64,000 nt of DNA from Flavobacterium sediminilitoris (lineage in GTDB: Bacteria > Bacteroidota > Bacteroidia > Flavobacteriales > Flavobacteriaceae), in the NCBI RefSeq assembly GCF_023008245.1, contig NZ_CP090145.1:3348001-3412000 (forward strand), given 5' to 3'. Numbering within the stretch: the stretch's first letter is position 1; each line of letters begins with the position of its first letter. The position numbers were made by a program, and so were the translations under genes. This document shows, one piece after another, positions 25,679-32,659 of the stretch. The notes beneath the pieces are model-generated. The model was not told the origin of the DNA, did not search any database, and saw nothing but the letters and a program-made list of their open reading frames with translations.

Positions 25679-25825
25679 TGAAGTAAGTTTGAATTGACCA
25701 AAACGCTATTTGAAAATGTACCAACATTTTTGGACTCGAACCAAGACTTCCGAAGAAGTCTAACCTGATTGAAGTATGTTGCTATTGTCCAACTAGTTCT
25801 GACGTTTTGATAATGTATAAACTAA
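25679..25825 (-). other. Intervening sequence inside tRNA-Lys, carrying motif copies E3 and E4
   Basis: This 147-nt insert begins TTAGTTTATAC and ends with a 21-nt motif copy (E3, 25679-25699) whose TTACTTCA is directly joined to the 3' exon. It also contains the tRNA-like element E4. The octamer CAGGTTAG occurs both across the 5' junction and inside E4. No ORF or target duplication was found. Confidence 0.6.
25719..25784 (-). ncRNA. tRNA-like element E4 (T arm plus UUCG-capped stem)
   Basis: On the minus strand a 7-mer (TAGCAAC, within the 21-nt motif at 25770-25790) can pair with GTTGGTA at 25719-25725 with one mismatch. Inside are a D-loop-like AATCAGGTTA, a perfect 7-bp hairpin with a TTCG tetraloop (25744-25761), and a T arm TTGG-TTCGAGT-CCAA with canonical loop (25730-25744). 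The anticodon arm is thus replaced by a UUCG stem, recalling the tRNA-like parts of tmRNA or bacterial Y RNAs. Confidence 0.5.
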
Positions 25826-25875
25826 CCTGCTCTACCACTGAGCTACTGCCCCAAAAGATGAATCAACTGATAATC

Positions 25876-25924
25876 GTACAAGTGTGTTTTCTGGAAAAAA
25901 ATTTGAAGTAACTTATACTTGACC
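25876..25924 (-). ncRNA. tRNA-like hairpin element E5 with 21-nt motif
   Basis: Minus strand: GGTCAA, GTATAAG, TTACTTCA, a 21-nt segment, then CTTGTAC, which pairs with the 7-mer over all seven positions including one G-U. The body shares T-T-A-C-T-T-C-A-A-A and AGAAAACA with element E1. It precedes the tRNA-Lys 5' part by about 23 nt. Confidence 0.5.
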
Positions 25925-25945
25925 TTGTTGACTCATTTTTAGTAT

Positions 25946-26009
25946 TTAAAAGAACGTTTTTATTTCTTTACAAAGATTTCATTATTAGTACGCAATTATT
26001 TTACGTAGT
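25946..26009 (-). promoter_or_regulatory. Duplicated upstream segment, copy A (probable promoter/operator)
   Basis: About 64 bp that recur with roughly 80 percent identity at 27731-27796. The minus strand contains ACTACGTAAAATA...GCGTACTA and GAAATCTTTG, one base off the TAnnTTTG -7 box. It lies just upstream of element E5 and could drive the tRNA-like transcript. Confidence 0.45.
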
Positions 26010-26183
26010 GCAAATATTTTTTAAATATCTTATTATAAACAACAACTCAAAACAATTATTCTCAAAGCTATCGTGCTGTAAACGTTCCATAAGTAATTTA
26101 TATAACATTTTTTAACCACAATTATTTATACATATATTCTTGCATAGAATTTTAAAATATAAACACCAATAGTTCAAAAAGAC

Positions 26184-26207
26184 AAAAAAGCCTTCATCAC
26201 GAAGGCT
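26184..26207 (-). terminator. Terminator of the T9SS gene
   Basis: AGCCTTC and GAAGGCT pair around a 5-nt loop and are followed by six T on the minus strand, 29 nt after the stop codon of the secreted-protein gene. Confidence 0.8.
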
Positions 26208-26235
26208 ATAAATAAATTCGTAAAAATTAATTAAA

Positions 26236-27267
26236 TTACTTTTTTATAATTTTACCTCTCTGTTTATATCCATCACTGTTTTTAATTTCATAAAAATAGA
26301 TTCCAGACTTCAAAAAATCAATATTTAAATTTTCTTCTAAACTATTCTTTTCAATTAAAATCTTATGATTATTATCAAATAATTGAATAGATAAAGTTTT
26401 TAGATTCTCTCCTTCAAATGATAAAAACTCACTTGCTGGATTAGGATAAACATTTACTTTATTTTCAATATTCATCAGTTCATTTTCTATTTCTTTAGAA
26501 TTATTAAATGAACTTTTACTTTGCTGAACATCACATCCTCCACAGTCTAATACTTTTTCAATCTTTACAACTCTCTTGATTTTATTACCAAAACAGTTCA
26601 TCATTACATTTCCTCCAGTATTAAAATTTAAGTGAAAAGAATGCATTGTTCCATTTTCAAATTCAATAACAACACAATAACAAGAATGACATAAACTATC
26701 TACTTTTGTAACTTTCACACAAGACATAGTTCCACAATTCTCAATAGAAGATATTAAACAATTTTCATTTGTATTATTATTACAAGAATGCTCAACTAAA
26801 TTGACATAAGCTGGACTTCCAGGTCTTAAAAAATTTATATTCATGGAATTTTCAATAATTAAAAATCCACTTGAAGGCAATGTTTCAAACTTCATTGTTA
26901 AAGTATCAAAATCCGCTTGAATGATTATTACTTTCATTCCATTCATTAAGTTAGTACTTATAACTGAATTAGTTGAAGCATCATATTGAGCATTTTGAGA
27001 TAATGGTAAATTAGGATTAATGATCAATTCTTGACTTCCATTTACTCTTTTTAATACCCATTTAGAATTTAATTTTTGAGAATTTGTTAGTACTGAACTT
27101 GACTCTCTTGTATAAGTATGAAAAACATTACAAGAAGCTACATCATCATAATTTGCTCCAGTATCAAAAATTGGAGACTGTACTATTCCATTTCCTACAA
27201 CTCTATCTATTTGAGAAAAGAGTGTAGATGTAATTAAGACGAATACTATTAAAATTTTATTTTTCAT
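26236..27267 (-). CDS. Secreted protein with T9SS type A sorting domain
   Basis: The 343-residue protein starts with a signal peptide (M-K-N-K-I-L-I-V-F-V-L-I-T-S-T-L-F-S-Q). The middle has many cysteines (N-N-N-T-N-E-N-C, C-G-T-M-S-C, D-S-L-C-H-S-C-Y-C, D-C-G-G-C-D), suggesting disulfides in an unknown exported domain. The end is a T9SS type A sorting domain (V-N-V-Y-P-N-P-A-S-E-F-L, S-G-I-Y-F-Y-E-I). It is a stand-alone gene with its own terminator, set between the ATP-grasp genes and the tRNA-like region, and looks unrelated to them. Confidence 0.8.
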   Translation of the reverse strand: MKNKILIVFVLITSTLFSQIDRVVGNGIVQSPIFDTGANYDDVASCNVFHTYTRESSSVLTNSQKLNSKWVLKRVNGSQELIINPNLPLSQNAQYDASTNSVISTNLMNGMKVIIIQADFDTLTMKFETLPSSGFLIIENSMNINFLRPGSPAYVNLVEHSCNNNTNENCLISSIENCGTMSCVKVTKVDSLCHSCYCVVIEFENGTMHSFHLNFNTGGNVMMNCFGNKIKRVVKIEKVLDCGGCDVQQSKSSFNNSKEIENELMNIENKVNVYPNPASEFLSFEGENLKTLSIQLFDNNHKILIEKNSLEENLNIDFLKSGIYFYEIKNSDGYKQRGKIIKK

Positions 27268-27837
27268 GTTTGTTTGAATTCCTTTTGCATTTACATGCCA
27301 TTTTATACGAAAACTTTAGGACTTTAGTTAAATGTTCCGTATTTATTATATCCTTTTTAGGATATAAATAATTATATATTACGAATTTATTTAAAACAAA
27401 AATAAATTAAAAATTGTAAGAAAAAACACAAAAGTTGTTAAATAATATCACATTAAAAACAAACTCGCCTTTACTTTAAACCCAAATTACGAATTAGAAA
27501 TCTATTACAAAATCTAATGTATAATCTGGATTAAAGAACGGAAAAAGAGAGGTTAAAAAAAGTGTTGCAATGGTTTTCTATTTCATTTACCCTATTGTAC
27601 TGGCAAATCATACAAACAGAAAAGCAAAACAGCAGTTCCAGAAACGTACACCCTTTTCAGGTCTTTAGATAATGTTTCTTCATTAAAAAGAAAGGTCTCT
27701 TTGCAAAGGCTAATTGTTTTTATAGTAATCTTAAAAGAACGTTTTATTTTCTGACACAAAGATTTCAACAGTAGTACGCAGCTATTCTACGTAGTATAAA
27801 AAATGTATAAATTATTCTCAATATTGTCTTATAATCA
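27268..27837. other. Intergenic region with palindrome and promoter-like duplicate
   Basis: About 570 bp without a gene. At 27346-27367 lies a perfect palindrome (TTATATCC, 6-nt loop, GGATATAA) upstream of the T9SS gene, a plausible operator. The right end holds copy B of the duplicated segment. I found no ORF, tRNA or 21-nt motif copy in it. Confidence 0.6.
27731..27796 (-). promoter_or_regulatory. Duplicated upstream segment, copy B
   Basis: The second copy of the segment at 25946-26009, sharing TTAAAAGAACGTTTT, AAAGATTTCA and the GTACGC...CTACGTAGT block on the plus strand. It follows directly downstream of the ATP-grasp gene at 27838-28623 and precedes a long gene-free region on the minus strand. 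Confidence 0.45.
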
Positions 27838-28623
27838 TTAACCATTAATAAATGCTATAACAGTTGCCAAATAGGCTTCTCTAACCGCTTCAAATCGGGT
27901 GATGTTTGGAATATGATTCACTTCCAATAAATACTTCTTACCATCATTACCTACTATGTAATCATTTCCTATCATATCCATTTGCATGGCTTTTTGAATG
28001 TGTAAAGTATCGGCTAATAATTCAGCATCTACTGGCATAAAACCCGCACTATTGGGATGAATAGATTTTAACCACGTTTCCCCTTCCAGTTTAATTTGCC
28101 AATGCTTATCACCAAGTACCATAATACGAACCGCTTCTCCTTCAAAATAAGCTTCGGTTGTAGCGGTAAATTCACTTTCCCATTCGCCCGTAAAACGATG
28201 TTTGTTTTCGCCACAATGCCAATTGCCCCATTTAGCAACCGTATCTTCTGTTGCGTTCATTGACGCTCCTGCACTAATAAATCCTCTTGGTGCACTAAAT
28301 TGCGTATGCGTTAAAGCCTTCACCAAACAAGGAATCTTAAAGCGGCAATCGAGCATGGCAACTGCATTAGGATAACAATCCCCATTCCAGATAGCCAAAC
28401 CAGCAATAAAATCGAAATCATTATCATAGATACCGTAATAGACTACTTTATCTACAGGTAACATGCCTACTCCATTGGCTTTTTCCATGTATAATACTTG
28501 GCCTTTTACCACAATTTTTGGAAGGGCTTGATGCCAAATGATCAGTCCAGAATAATTAGCTCTAATGACCTCATATTCTTCTTGTTCTATGCCAACTAAG
28601 GCTATTCTGTTATAGATTTGCAT
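27838..28623 (-). CDS. ATP-grasp-like protein (third of three)
   Basis: The protein has 261 residues. The clearest ATP-grasp feature is the end of the fold, K-K-Y-L-L-E-V-N-H-I-P-N-I-T-R-F at about residue 228, where the glutamate and asparagine bind Mg-ATP; E-G-E-A-V-R-I-M-V-L-G near residue 164 fits the preceding strands. The N-terminal half is divergent. ATP-grasp enzymes join a carboxylate to an amine or thiol with ATP. It starts 4 nt after the stop of the 105-residue gene. Product and substrate are unknown. Confidence 0.65.
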   Translation of the reverse strand: MQIYNRIALVGIEQEEYEVIRANYSGLIIWHQALPKIVVKGQVLYMEKANGVGMLPVDKVVYYGIYDNDFDFIAGLAIWNGDCYPNAVAMLDCRFKIPCLVKALTHTQFSAPRGFISAGASMNATEDTVAKWGNWHCGENKHRFTGEWESEFTATTEAYFEGEAVRIMVLGDKHWQIKLEGETWLKSIHPNSAGFMPVDAELLADTLHIQKAMQMDMIGNDYIVGNDGKKYLLEVNHIPNITRFEAVREAYLATVIAFING

Positions 28624-28627
28624 TTTT

Positions 28628-28945
28628 TTATTGTTTCAAGCGTTCTTGATGGGCTTTATCTCGTTGCTCTATGGCTCCAAAAGGACTCCCTTTGAAATAA
28701 CCAATATTCACAAAACCATTCTCTTCTGTAATAAGAGATTCTTTCTTAGTAACAGCTCCTGTATATTTAGAACCATAATTCCCTTCTAATTGTCCCGTTG
28801 CAGGATTTAAATCGCCCCATTTGGGTGTTTTTCCATTATAAATAGGTTCTACGAAATAAATAATTCCTGTTATCCTCGATTTCATTAAGAATCTTCCTGT
28901 TTCGTCGGTATTCGTTAAAAATCGTTTTAGTATATCTTTTCTCAT
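28628..28945 (-). CDS. Small hypothetical protein in the ATP-grasp cluster
   Basis: This 105-residue soluble protein begins M-R-K-D-I-L-K-R-F-L and has no membrane segment or known motif. It contains several G/P/N turns (N-G-K-T-P-K-W-G-D-L-N-P) and ends in a charged helix (Q-R-D-K-A-H-Q-E-R-L-K-Q). Its stop is 4 nt before the next ATP-grasp gene. It might be a substrate or carrier protein for the ATP-grasp enzymes; this is only positional inference. Confidence 0.6.
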   Translation of the reverse strand: MRKDILKRFLTNTDETGRFLMKSRITGIIYFVEPIYNGKTPKWGDLNPATGQLEGNYGSKYTGAVTKKESLITEENGFVNIGYFKGSPFGAIEQRDKAHQERLKQ

Positions 28946-28996
28946 TTTTCTATTTTTTTTAATTGTTTTTATTTTGTTGTTTTTTTAACCACATAG

Positions 28997-29041
28997 GTAC
29001 TCTCAATCTGCGTCACTTCGAGTGCGAAGCGTATCGAGAAG
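28997..29041. repeat. 45-bp direct repeat, copy 1
   Basis: Identical to 29962-30006 except for one base, same orientation, the two copies flanking the middle ATP-grasp gene. It contains the hairpin CTTCG-AGTG-CGAAG and a GTATCGAGAAG end, features of short dispersed repeats common in Flavobacteriaceae. Confidence 0.75.
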
Positions 29042-29054
29042 CTATCATTATGTT

Positions 29055-29834
29055 TTACCTATTCAAAAAATAGAGATACAAAGCCTTAATAATACTTTTC
29101 ACATCGGTATTGGTATAAAAACCAGAACTGTTGATGCAATTTATTTCTACAATTTTCCAGCCATCAGAAGTCAAACAAATGTCCATAACGAAAGCTTCTT
29201 CTAAGTTAAAAAGGGAAATCATTTCTTTGGCAAAAGCCATTCCTTCAGCAGCAACACTAGCTTCAAAAGCAAAATCTCCATTAAACTTATAATAACCAGC
29301 ATCTATAATTTGTCCGCCTACAATCCAAACTCTTGCTTCCTTTATAGTTGTTTTAGGTTTGGAAATTTGTATTTCTGAATCTTTAGTAATGGAAAGCTTT
29401 GGATGGGCTAAAGCCTCAATAATAAAATCTTCCCATTCTTCTTTTTCAAATACTTTTCCTGTGAAAATTTTAGCTTCTTTATAAGGTTTTATAAATTTCT
29501 TCTCTCCTTTTTGCCAAACCAAATCATCTGTTAGCTTTCCAATCTTTATTTCATCATTCAACAAATGTGAACCATAATAATGAGCATACACTTCATACAA
29601 ATGATTGCCACCATAAAACGAACCTGGAAACCAGTCTTTATATTGTTTTGCTAATCGTGCCATAGTTACCGAACCATATACAAAAACATCCTTTCGATTA
29701 GCTTTCATAGCAATTTCGGTATCGGTTGGTTTTATATTTACAACTTCATATTCTATTCCTAATTCGTCCAAAGCATCAAAAACTTTATAATGATCCGGAT
29801 CTAAATAGATATTGGCTTGGACTAAAAAATACAT
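29055..29834 (-). CDS. ATP-grasp protein, R2K-type (second of three)
   Basis: Using the ATG at 29834 (M-Y-F-L-V-Q-A-N-I-Y) the protein has 259 residues; an ATG at 29873 would add 13 residues that look like leader sequence. Residues around F-I-K-P-Y-K-E-A-K-I-F-T-G-K-V-F carry closely spaced lysines, as expected for the R2K clade of ATP-grasp enzymes (the CDC123-related group). The C-terminal F-V-M-D-I-C-L-T-x3-G-W-K-I-V-E-I-N-C-I-N-S-S-G-F-Y gives the Mg-binding D, E and N. Members of this clade are predicted peptide/protein ligases. It is flanked by two 45-bp direct repeats. Confidence 0.75.
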   Translation of the reverse strand: MYFLVQANIYLDPDHYKVFDALDELGIEYEVVNIKPTDTEIAMKANRKDVFVYGSVTMARLAKQYKDWFPGSFYGGNHLYEVYAHYYGSHLLNDEIKIGKLTDDLVWQKGEKKFIKPYKEAKIFTGKVFEKEEWEDFIIEALAHPKLSITKDSEIQISKPKTTIKEARVWIVGGQIIDAGYYKFNGDFAFEASVAAEGMAFAKEMISLFNLEEAFVMDICLTSDGWKIVEINCINSSGFYTNTDVKSIIKALYLYFLNR

Positions 29835-29875
29835 GATTTCTAAATTTTTAATTGTTGTTTTTACATAAGACATAA

Positions 29876-29936
29876 GGTTCTCGATACATTTTTAATTAAA
29901 TCGCTATTTACATTTCATTAAAAATACTCTAACTGA
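29876..29936. repeat. Degenerate GTTCTCGATAC...CTGACG repeat
   Basis: Begins GTTCTCGATAC and ends ACTCTAACTGACGAAG around a TTTTTAA...TTAAAAA hairpin. The same ends in the same order occur at 32568-32617, so both belong to one dispersed palindromic repeat family related to the 45-bp repeats nearby. Confidence 0.55.
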
Positions 29937-29961
29937 CGAAGTATTAACAACATCAAACCTA

Positions 29962-30006
29962 GTACTCTCAATCTGCGTCACTTCGAGTGCGAAGCGTATT
30001 GAGAAG
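29962..30006. repeat. 45-bp direct repeat, copy 2
   Basis: One mismatch (T for C in GTATTGAG) relative to 28997-29041. It lies just downstream of the first ATP-grasp gene. Confidence 0.75.
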
Positions 30007-30016
30007 TTTATACTAC

Positions 30017-30838
30017 CTATGCTTCTATTCTCCGTTTTATTACTTTTATTAATTCTACTTTCACCGTTTCTGGAAAACCTGATAATCCTGGAATATCATT
30101 ATATTCTACTATAAATTCGTTTCCTTCTTTATCTATTAGCACATCTAAAGCGAGAATATCTGCTTTTAAATGATTGCTTACTTTTCTAATTCTTGTTTCC
30201 CAGATAGAGCTTACTTCTATTAATTGAAATTCGTTTGTTAATACATTCGATTTCCAAAATTGTCCTTTGCGTTGCATCGCCCAAACTTTATCTTTTACTA
30301 TCAAATAGCGTATATCAAACTGATAATCAATATAAGGCTCGATAGTACTATAATCATTGGTTACAAATAACAAATCTTGAATATCTTGCCATTTTTCAGC
30401 GTTTTGAACCAATACTTTTCCATAACCACCATGATAGTTACCCACTTTAACTACAAAAGGAAATGGCATTGCTATGTTTTTTAATAATCTAGAATGCGTA
30501 ACTACTTGAAAAGGAATTACAGGCATTCCTAGATTCGATAAAACATGCAACATAGACAAACGATCATAACCTTGAAGTAACGTTTCAGCACTATTCACAC
30601 AAACAACATTGGAACTCTTAATGATTTCTAAAGCCGTTCTATGCTTCCAATTGGGTGAAATGGCACCCAATCTCCAAATGATTAAATCGGGTGCACATAC
30701 TCCTTCACTATCTACAACAAAGAGTTTTTTATCTTTCAGTATAAAATCAGAATCTTGAATTTTCTTCTGAACTACAGTAAACTCTGGAAGATAATCTTGC
30801 CAATATTTTTCTCCATTCAGTACTAAAATTGTTTGCAT
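30017..30838 (-). CDS. ATP-grasp protein, RimK-like (first of three)
   Basis: The protein has 273 residues. The fold is easy to follow: L-I-I-W-R-L at about 52, G-Y-D-R-L-S-M-L near 90, the ATP-binding P-F-P-F-V-V-K-V-G-N-Y-H-G-G-Y-G-K (Lys plus glycine-rich loop) near 126-141, I-E-P-Y-I-D-Y-Q-F-D-I-R near 167, and L-D-V-L-I-D-x3-N-E-F-I-V-E-Y-N-D-I-P-G near 232. RimK-like enzymes add amino acids to proteins or peptides. It begins 4 nt after the RNA ligase stop, a tight link between an RNA enzyme and a peptide-bond enzyme. Confidence 0.8.
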   Translation of the reverse strand: MQTILVLNGEKYWQDYLPEFTVVQKKIQDSDFILKDKKLFVVDSEGVCAPDLIIWRLGAISPNWKHRTALEIIKSSNVVCVNSAETLLQGYDRLSMLHVLSNLGMPVIPFQVVTHSRLLKNIAMPFPFVVKVGNYHGGYGKVLVQNAEKWQDIQDLLFVTNDYSTIEPYIDYQFDIRYLIVKDKVWAMQRKGQFWKSNVLTNEFQLIEVSSIWETRIRKVSNHLKADILALDVLIDKEGNEFIVEYNDIPGLSGFPETVKVELIKVIKRRIEA

Positions 30839-30842
30839 TGTT

Positions 30843-31853
30843 TTACACTTTAATCGTCATAAACTCTTCTTTAATTAAGCTTATCACTTGGTTATTGACT
30901 CTTTTATTGATGCTTTTTTGTTCTTCTTTTTCTAAAACATCTAAAGCTGTTGGGTTGTCTTTTTTAAAATCAGCAATCACATCTTGTGAAAACAATCCTA
31001 CCAATTTACCCATCATTTTAGGCTGAAATTCTCCTTCTTTACTCAACACATTATACAATCTGTTAATAGTAATATAGTCTTGAATAGTTTCCCAAATGGT
31101 TTGTGCTTCTCCTGAAAAATAATTCTCTTTATGCTCTTTTTTAGGTTTGTTGTTTTTACCTACTTCAGCCCATTTTTCATTTTTATTCTTCAAAATCACT
31201 CTAGAACCGTTTCCGAAATACTTTGGAATAATTGGCTTAATAATAACTCCTTCGCAAATATTGTTTTCTAATTGGGGTAAACCCAACCAATTTGGAATCA
31301 AGGAGTTAAATTCATTTGGATAACGAAAGGCTTCTTCTAAAGTACCCTCAAACAAGGTTTTTGCATAAAAGAAACCTGTTTTTTCAAACACACTATTTGC
31401 CGAATCAACGGTTAAGTAATGCGTGCCGTTTACTTTAATATCAAAAGCATAGAAATCATTTTCTGGGCAATAATCCACTCCTTTTTGTACTTTGATAGCG
31501 TTTTTTGCTACAGCTACTTCTTTATGGTTGTAATTTCCACCAAACAATTCCCCAAAAATCACAATGAACTTAGTCTCTTGAAATTCCGATTGTACCGTTT
31601 TAAAAGCTTCCAATACTTTCTCTTTGTATCGTTTTGCTACTTCATGAGCATTGTAAAAAGTCTCCTCTTCACTAACGAAATCAGTACGCTTTGCAATCTT
31701 AATCGTTTCTCCATCCGTATAAAAAGAGAAGTTAGCACCGTGTACCTTTTCTTGTACCACATAGATTTCTTTCTCAAAACCATGAATTATAATTTGTTCC
31801 AAAACTTGTTTTTGGTACGTATTTTCTATTGAATTGTATTTTCTAAATTCCAT
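30843..31853 (-). CDS. RNA ligase, Rnl2/REL-like
   Basis: The protein has 336 residues. Nucleotidyltransferase motif I is E-K36-V-H-G-A-N-F; Lys36 would carry AMP. F-I-V-I-F-G-E-L-F-G-G (motif III region), C-E-G-V-I-I-K-P (motif IV) and V-I-L-K-N-K-N (motif V) follow in the right order and spacing, as in T4 RNA ligase 2 and trypanosome editing ligases. The C-terminal 90 residues are helical, as in Rnl2. Such enzymes seal 3'-OH/5'-phosphate nicks, often in duplex RNA. It lies between a second, different ligase and the RimK-like gene. Confidence 0.85.
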   Translation of the reverse strand: MEFRKYNSIENTYQKQVLEQIIIHGFEKEIYVVQEKVHGANFSFYTDGETIKIAKRTDFVSEEETFYNAHEVAKRYKEKVLEAFKTVQSEFQETKFIVIFGELFGGNYNHKEVAVAKNAIKVQKGVDYCPENDFYAFDIKVNGTHYLTVDSANSVFEKTGFFYAKTLFEGTLEEAFRYPNEFNSLIPNWLGLPQLENNICEGVIIKPIIPKYFGNGSRVILKNKNEKWAEVGKNNKPKKEHKENYFSGEAQTIWETIQDYITINRLYNVLSKEGEFQPKMMGKLVGLFSQDVIADFKKDNPTALDVLEKEEQKSINKRVNNQVISLIKEEFMTIKV

Positions 31854-31888
31854 TTTATTAAACTAAAAGTTAAAAACTAAAAATTAAA

Positions 31889-31924
31889 AGCTAAGTACTA
31901 AGTACTATTCACTAAGTACTAATT
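31889..31924. repeat. CTAAGTACTATTCACTAA low-complexity repeat
   Basis: Units of CTAA(G/T)TACTA and ACTATTCACTAA in tandem. Similar stretches occur at 22337-22383, 32620-32658 and 32778-32841, all downstream of genes on the minus strand in this island. Confidence 0.5.
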
Positions 31925-32483
31925 CCAATCGCTTAACACCAAAATCAGATTTTCTTAACTTACACATTCTGTCATCTACTTTGTGGTGAAAAACAATACC
32001 TTCTATATCTGTTTCATCACTCATTAAGAAAGCTTTTAAATCCTCAAAAGCAACACTTTCTAAATCAATTATTTCAGAACCGTGTTTTACCAATTGGTGT
32101 GTTTCAAATCGTTCCGGGTTACCTTGCACTTTAGGACCACAGAGTTCATATGTACCATCTAATAATATTGTTAAACTATCAAACCCTTCAAAGAAGAAAC
32201 GATCTTCTGATTTGGTTCGATCACATTTTATCCAGTGTGGATGATGACCCGATTTACTATCTGCTTCTTGACAAGGAATGGCTCCATCAGGAATTTTTCT
32301 ACCCTTTTTAGCATCAAATCGTTTAAACAATTCACCATCAATAATAGCCACCGAAGTACCATCAAATTTTCTTGTCGCTATCGCTTCCCCTTCAAAAACC
32401 CAAGCATTTTCTTTGTTAATTATGCTCGTTACCCTACCTAAATCTTTAGGATCTTTTTCAAATAATGTACTTATCTTTTTCAT
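31905..32483 (-). CDS. RNA ligase-like nucleotidyltransferase (DUF5565/RNA ligase 1 type)
   Basis: At 192 residues this is a minimal adenylation domain. Motif I is A-T-R-K39-F-D-G-T-S-V, motif III T-Y-E-L-C-G-P-K-V, motif IV D-I-E-G-I-V-F-H-H and motif V M-C-K-L-R-K-S-D-F-G. No OB-fold or other C-terminal domain remains, so it may act with a partner, perhaps the Rnl2-like enzyme encoded next. It is the first protein gene after the tRNA array, separated from tRNA-Thr by about 180 nt of repeat-rich sequence. Confidence 0.82.
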   Translation of the reverse strand: MKKISTLFEKDPKDLGRVTSIINKENAWVFEGEAIATRKFDGTSVAIIDGELFKRFDAKKGRKIPDGAIPCQEADSKSGHHPHWIKCDRTKSEDRFFFEGFDSLTILLDGTYELCGPKVQGNPERFETHQLVKHGSEIIDLESVAFEDLKAFLMSDETDIEGIVFHHKVDDRMCKLRKSDFGVKRLELVLSE

Positions 32484-32567
32484 CTTATTTTTCTTTTTTA
32501 TGGTTAGTTAAACCTTAATAATTTGAGTCCAAATCCAATCGAGAAGCTTTACTTCAAAAAAGAGTTC

Positions 32568-32617
32568 TCGATACTTTTTAACTACGTTGCTCTACGTTAA
32601 AAAACTCGAACTGACGA
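32568..32617. repeat. Palindromic GTTCTCGATAC...CTCGAACTGACG repeat
   Basis: Contains TTTTTAAC-TACGTTGCTCTA-CGTTAAAAAA, a hairpin of about 8 bp, between GTTCTCGATAC and ACTCGAACTGACG. A partner ATCGAGAA stands 20 nt upstream (32539-32546). Same family as 29876-29936. Confidence 0.5.
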
Positions 32618-32619
32618 AC

Positions 32620-32658
32620 TGCTAATTACTAAGCACTATTTACTAAGTACTAATCACT
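32620..32658. repeat. CTAATTACTAAGCACTA low-complexity repeat
   Basis: Short units of CTAATTACTAAG and ACTAAGTACTAATCACT immediately after the 3' end of tRNA-Thr. Same family as the stretches named above. Confidence 0.5.
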
Positions 32659-32659
32659 T

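Larger units (their letters stand above)
25634..25852 (-). tRNA. tRNA-Lys(UUU) interrupted by a 147-nt insert
   Basis: The 5' part (25826-25852) is GGGGCAG-TA-GCTC-AGTGGTA-GAGC-A-GG and the 3' part (25634-25678) starts with GCG-CTTTTAA-CGCCC. Joined, they give a complete 72-nt cloverleaf: 7-bp acceptor stem (GGGGCAG with CTGCTCC, one G-U), 4-bp D stem, perfect GGGCG/CGCCC anticodon stem with loop CTTTTAA, ATGGG-TTCGAAT-CCCAT T arm, discriminator A. The break falls between positions 28 and 29, inside the anticodon stem, unlike usual tRNA introns at 37/38. The insert (25679-25825) is too short for a group I or II intron. CCA is not encoded. Either the insert is removed or the gene is dead; the perfect compensatory stem favours removal. 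Confidence 0.75.

Noticed and set aside
25679-25825. Group I or group II self-splicing intron in tRNA-Lys
   Set aside because: At 147 nt it is too short, the position is not the usual one, and no conserved core or domain V-like hairpin was found.
25634-25852. Two unrelated tRNA fragments lying close by chance
   Set aside because: The 5' and 3' parts pair perfectly in both acceptor and anticodon stems and give exactly 72 nt; chance is unlikely, although a decayed gene remains possible.
25500-25930. Insertion sequence or transposon end repeats as the source of the 21-nt motif
   Set aside because: All five copies are in the same orientation, no transposase is present, and the N7 segments pair locally rather than with one another.
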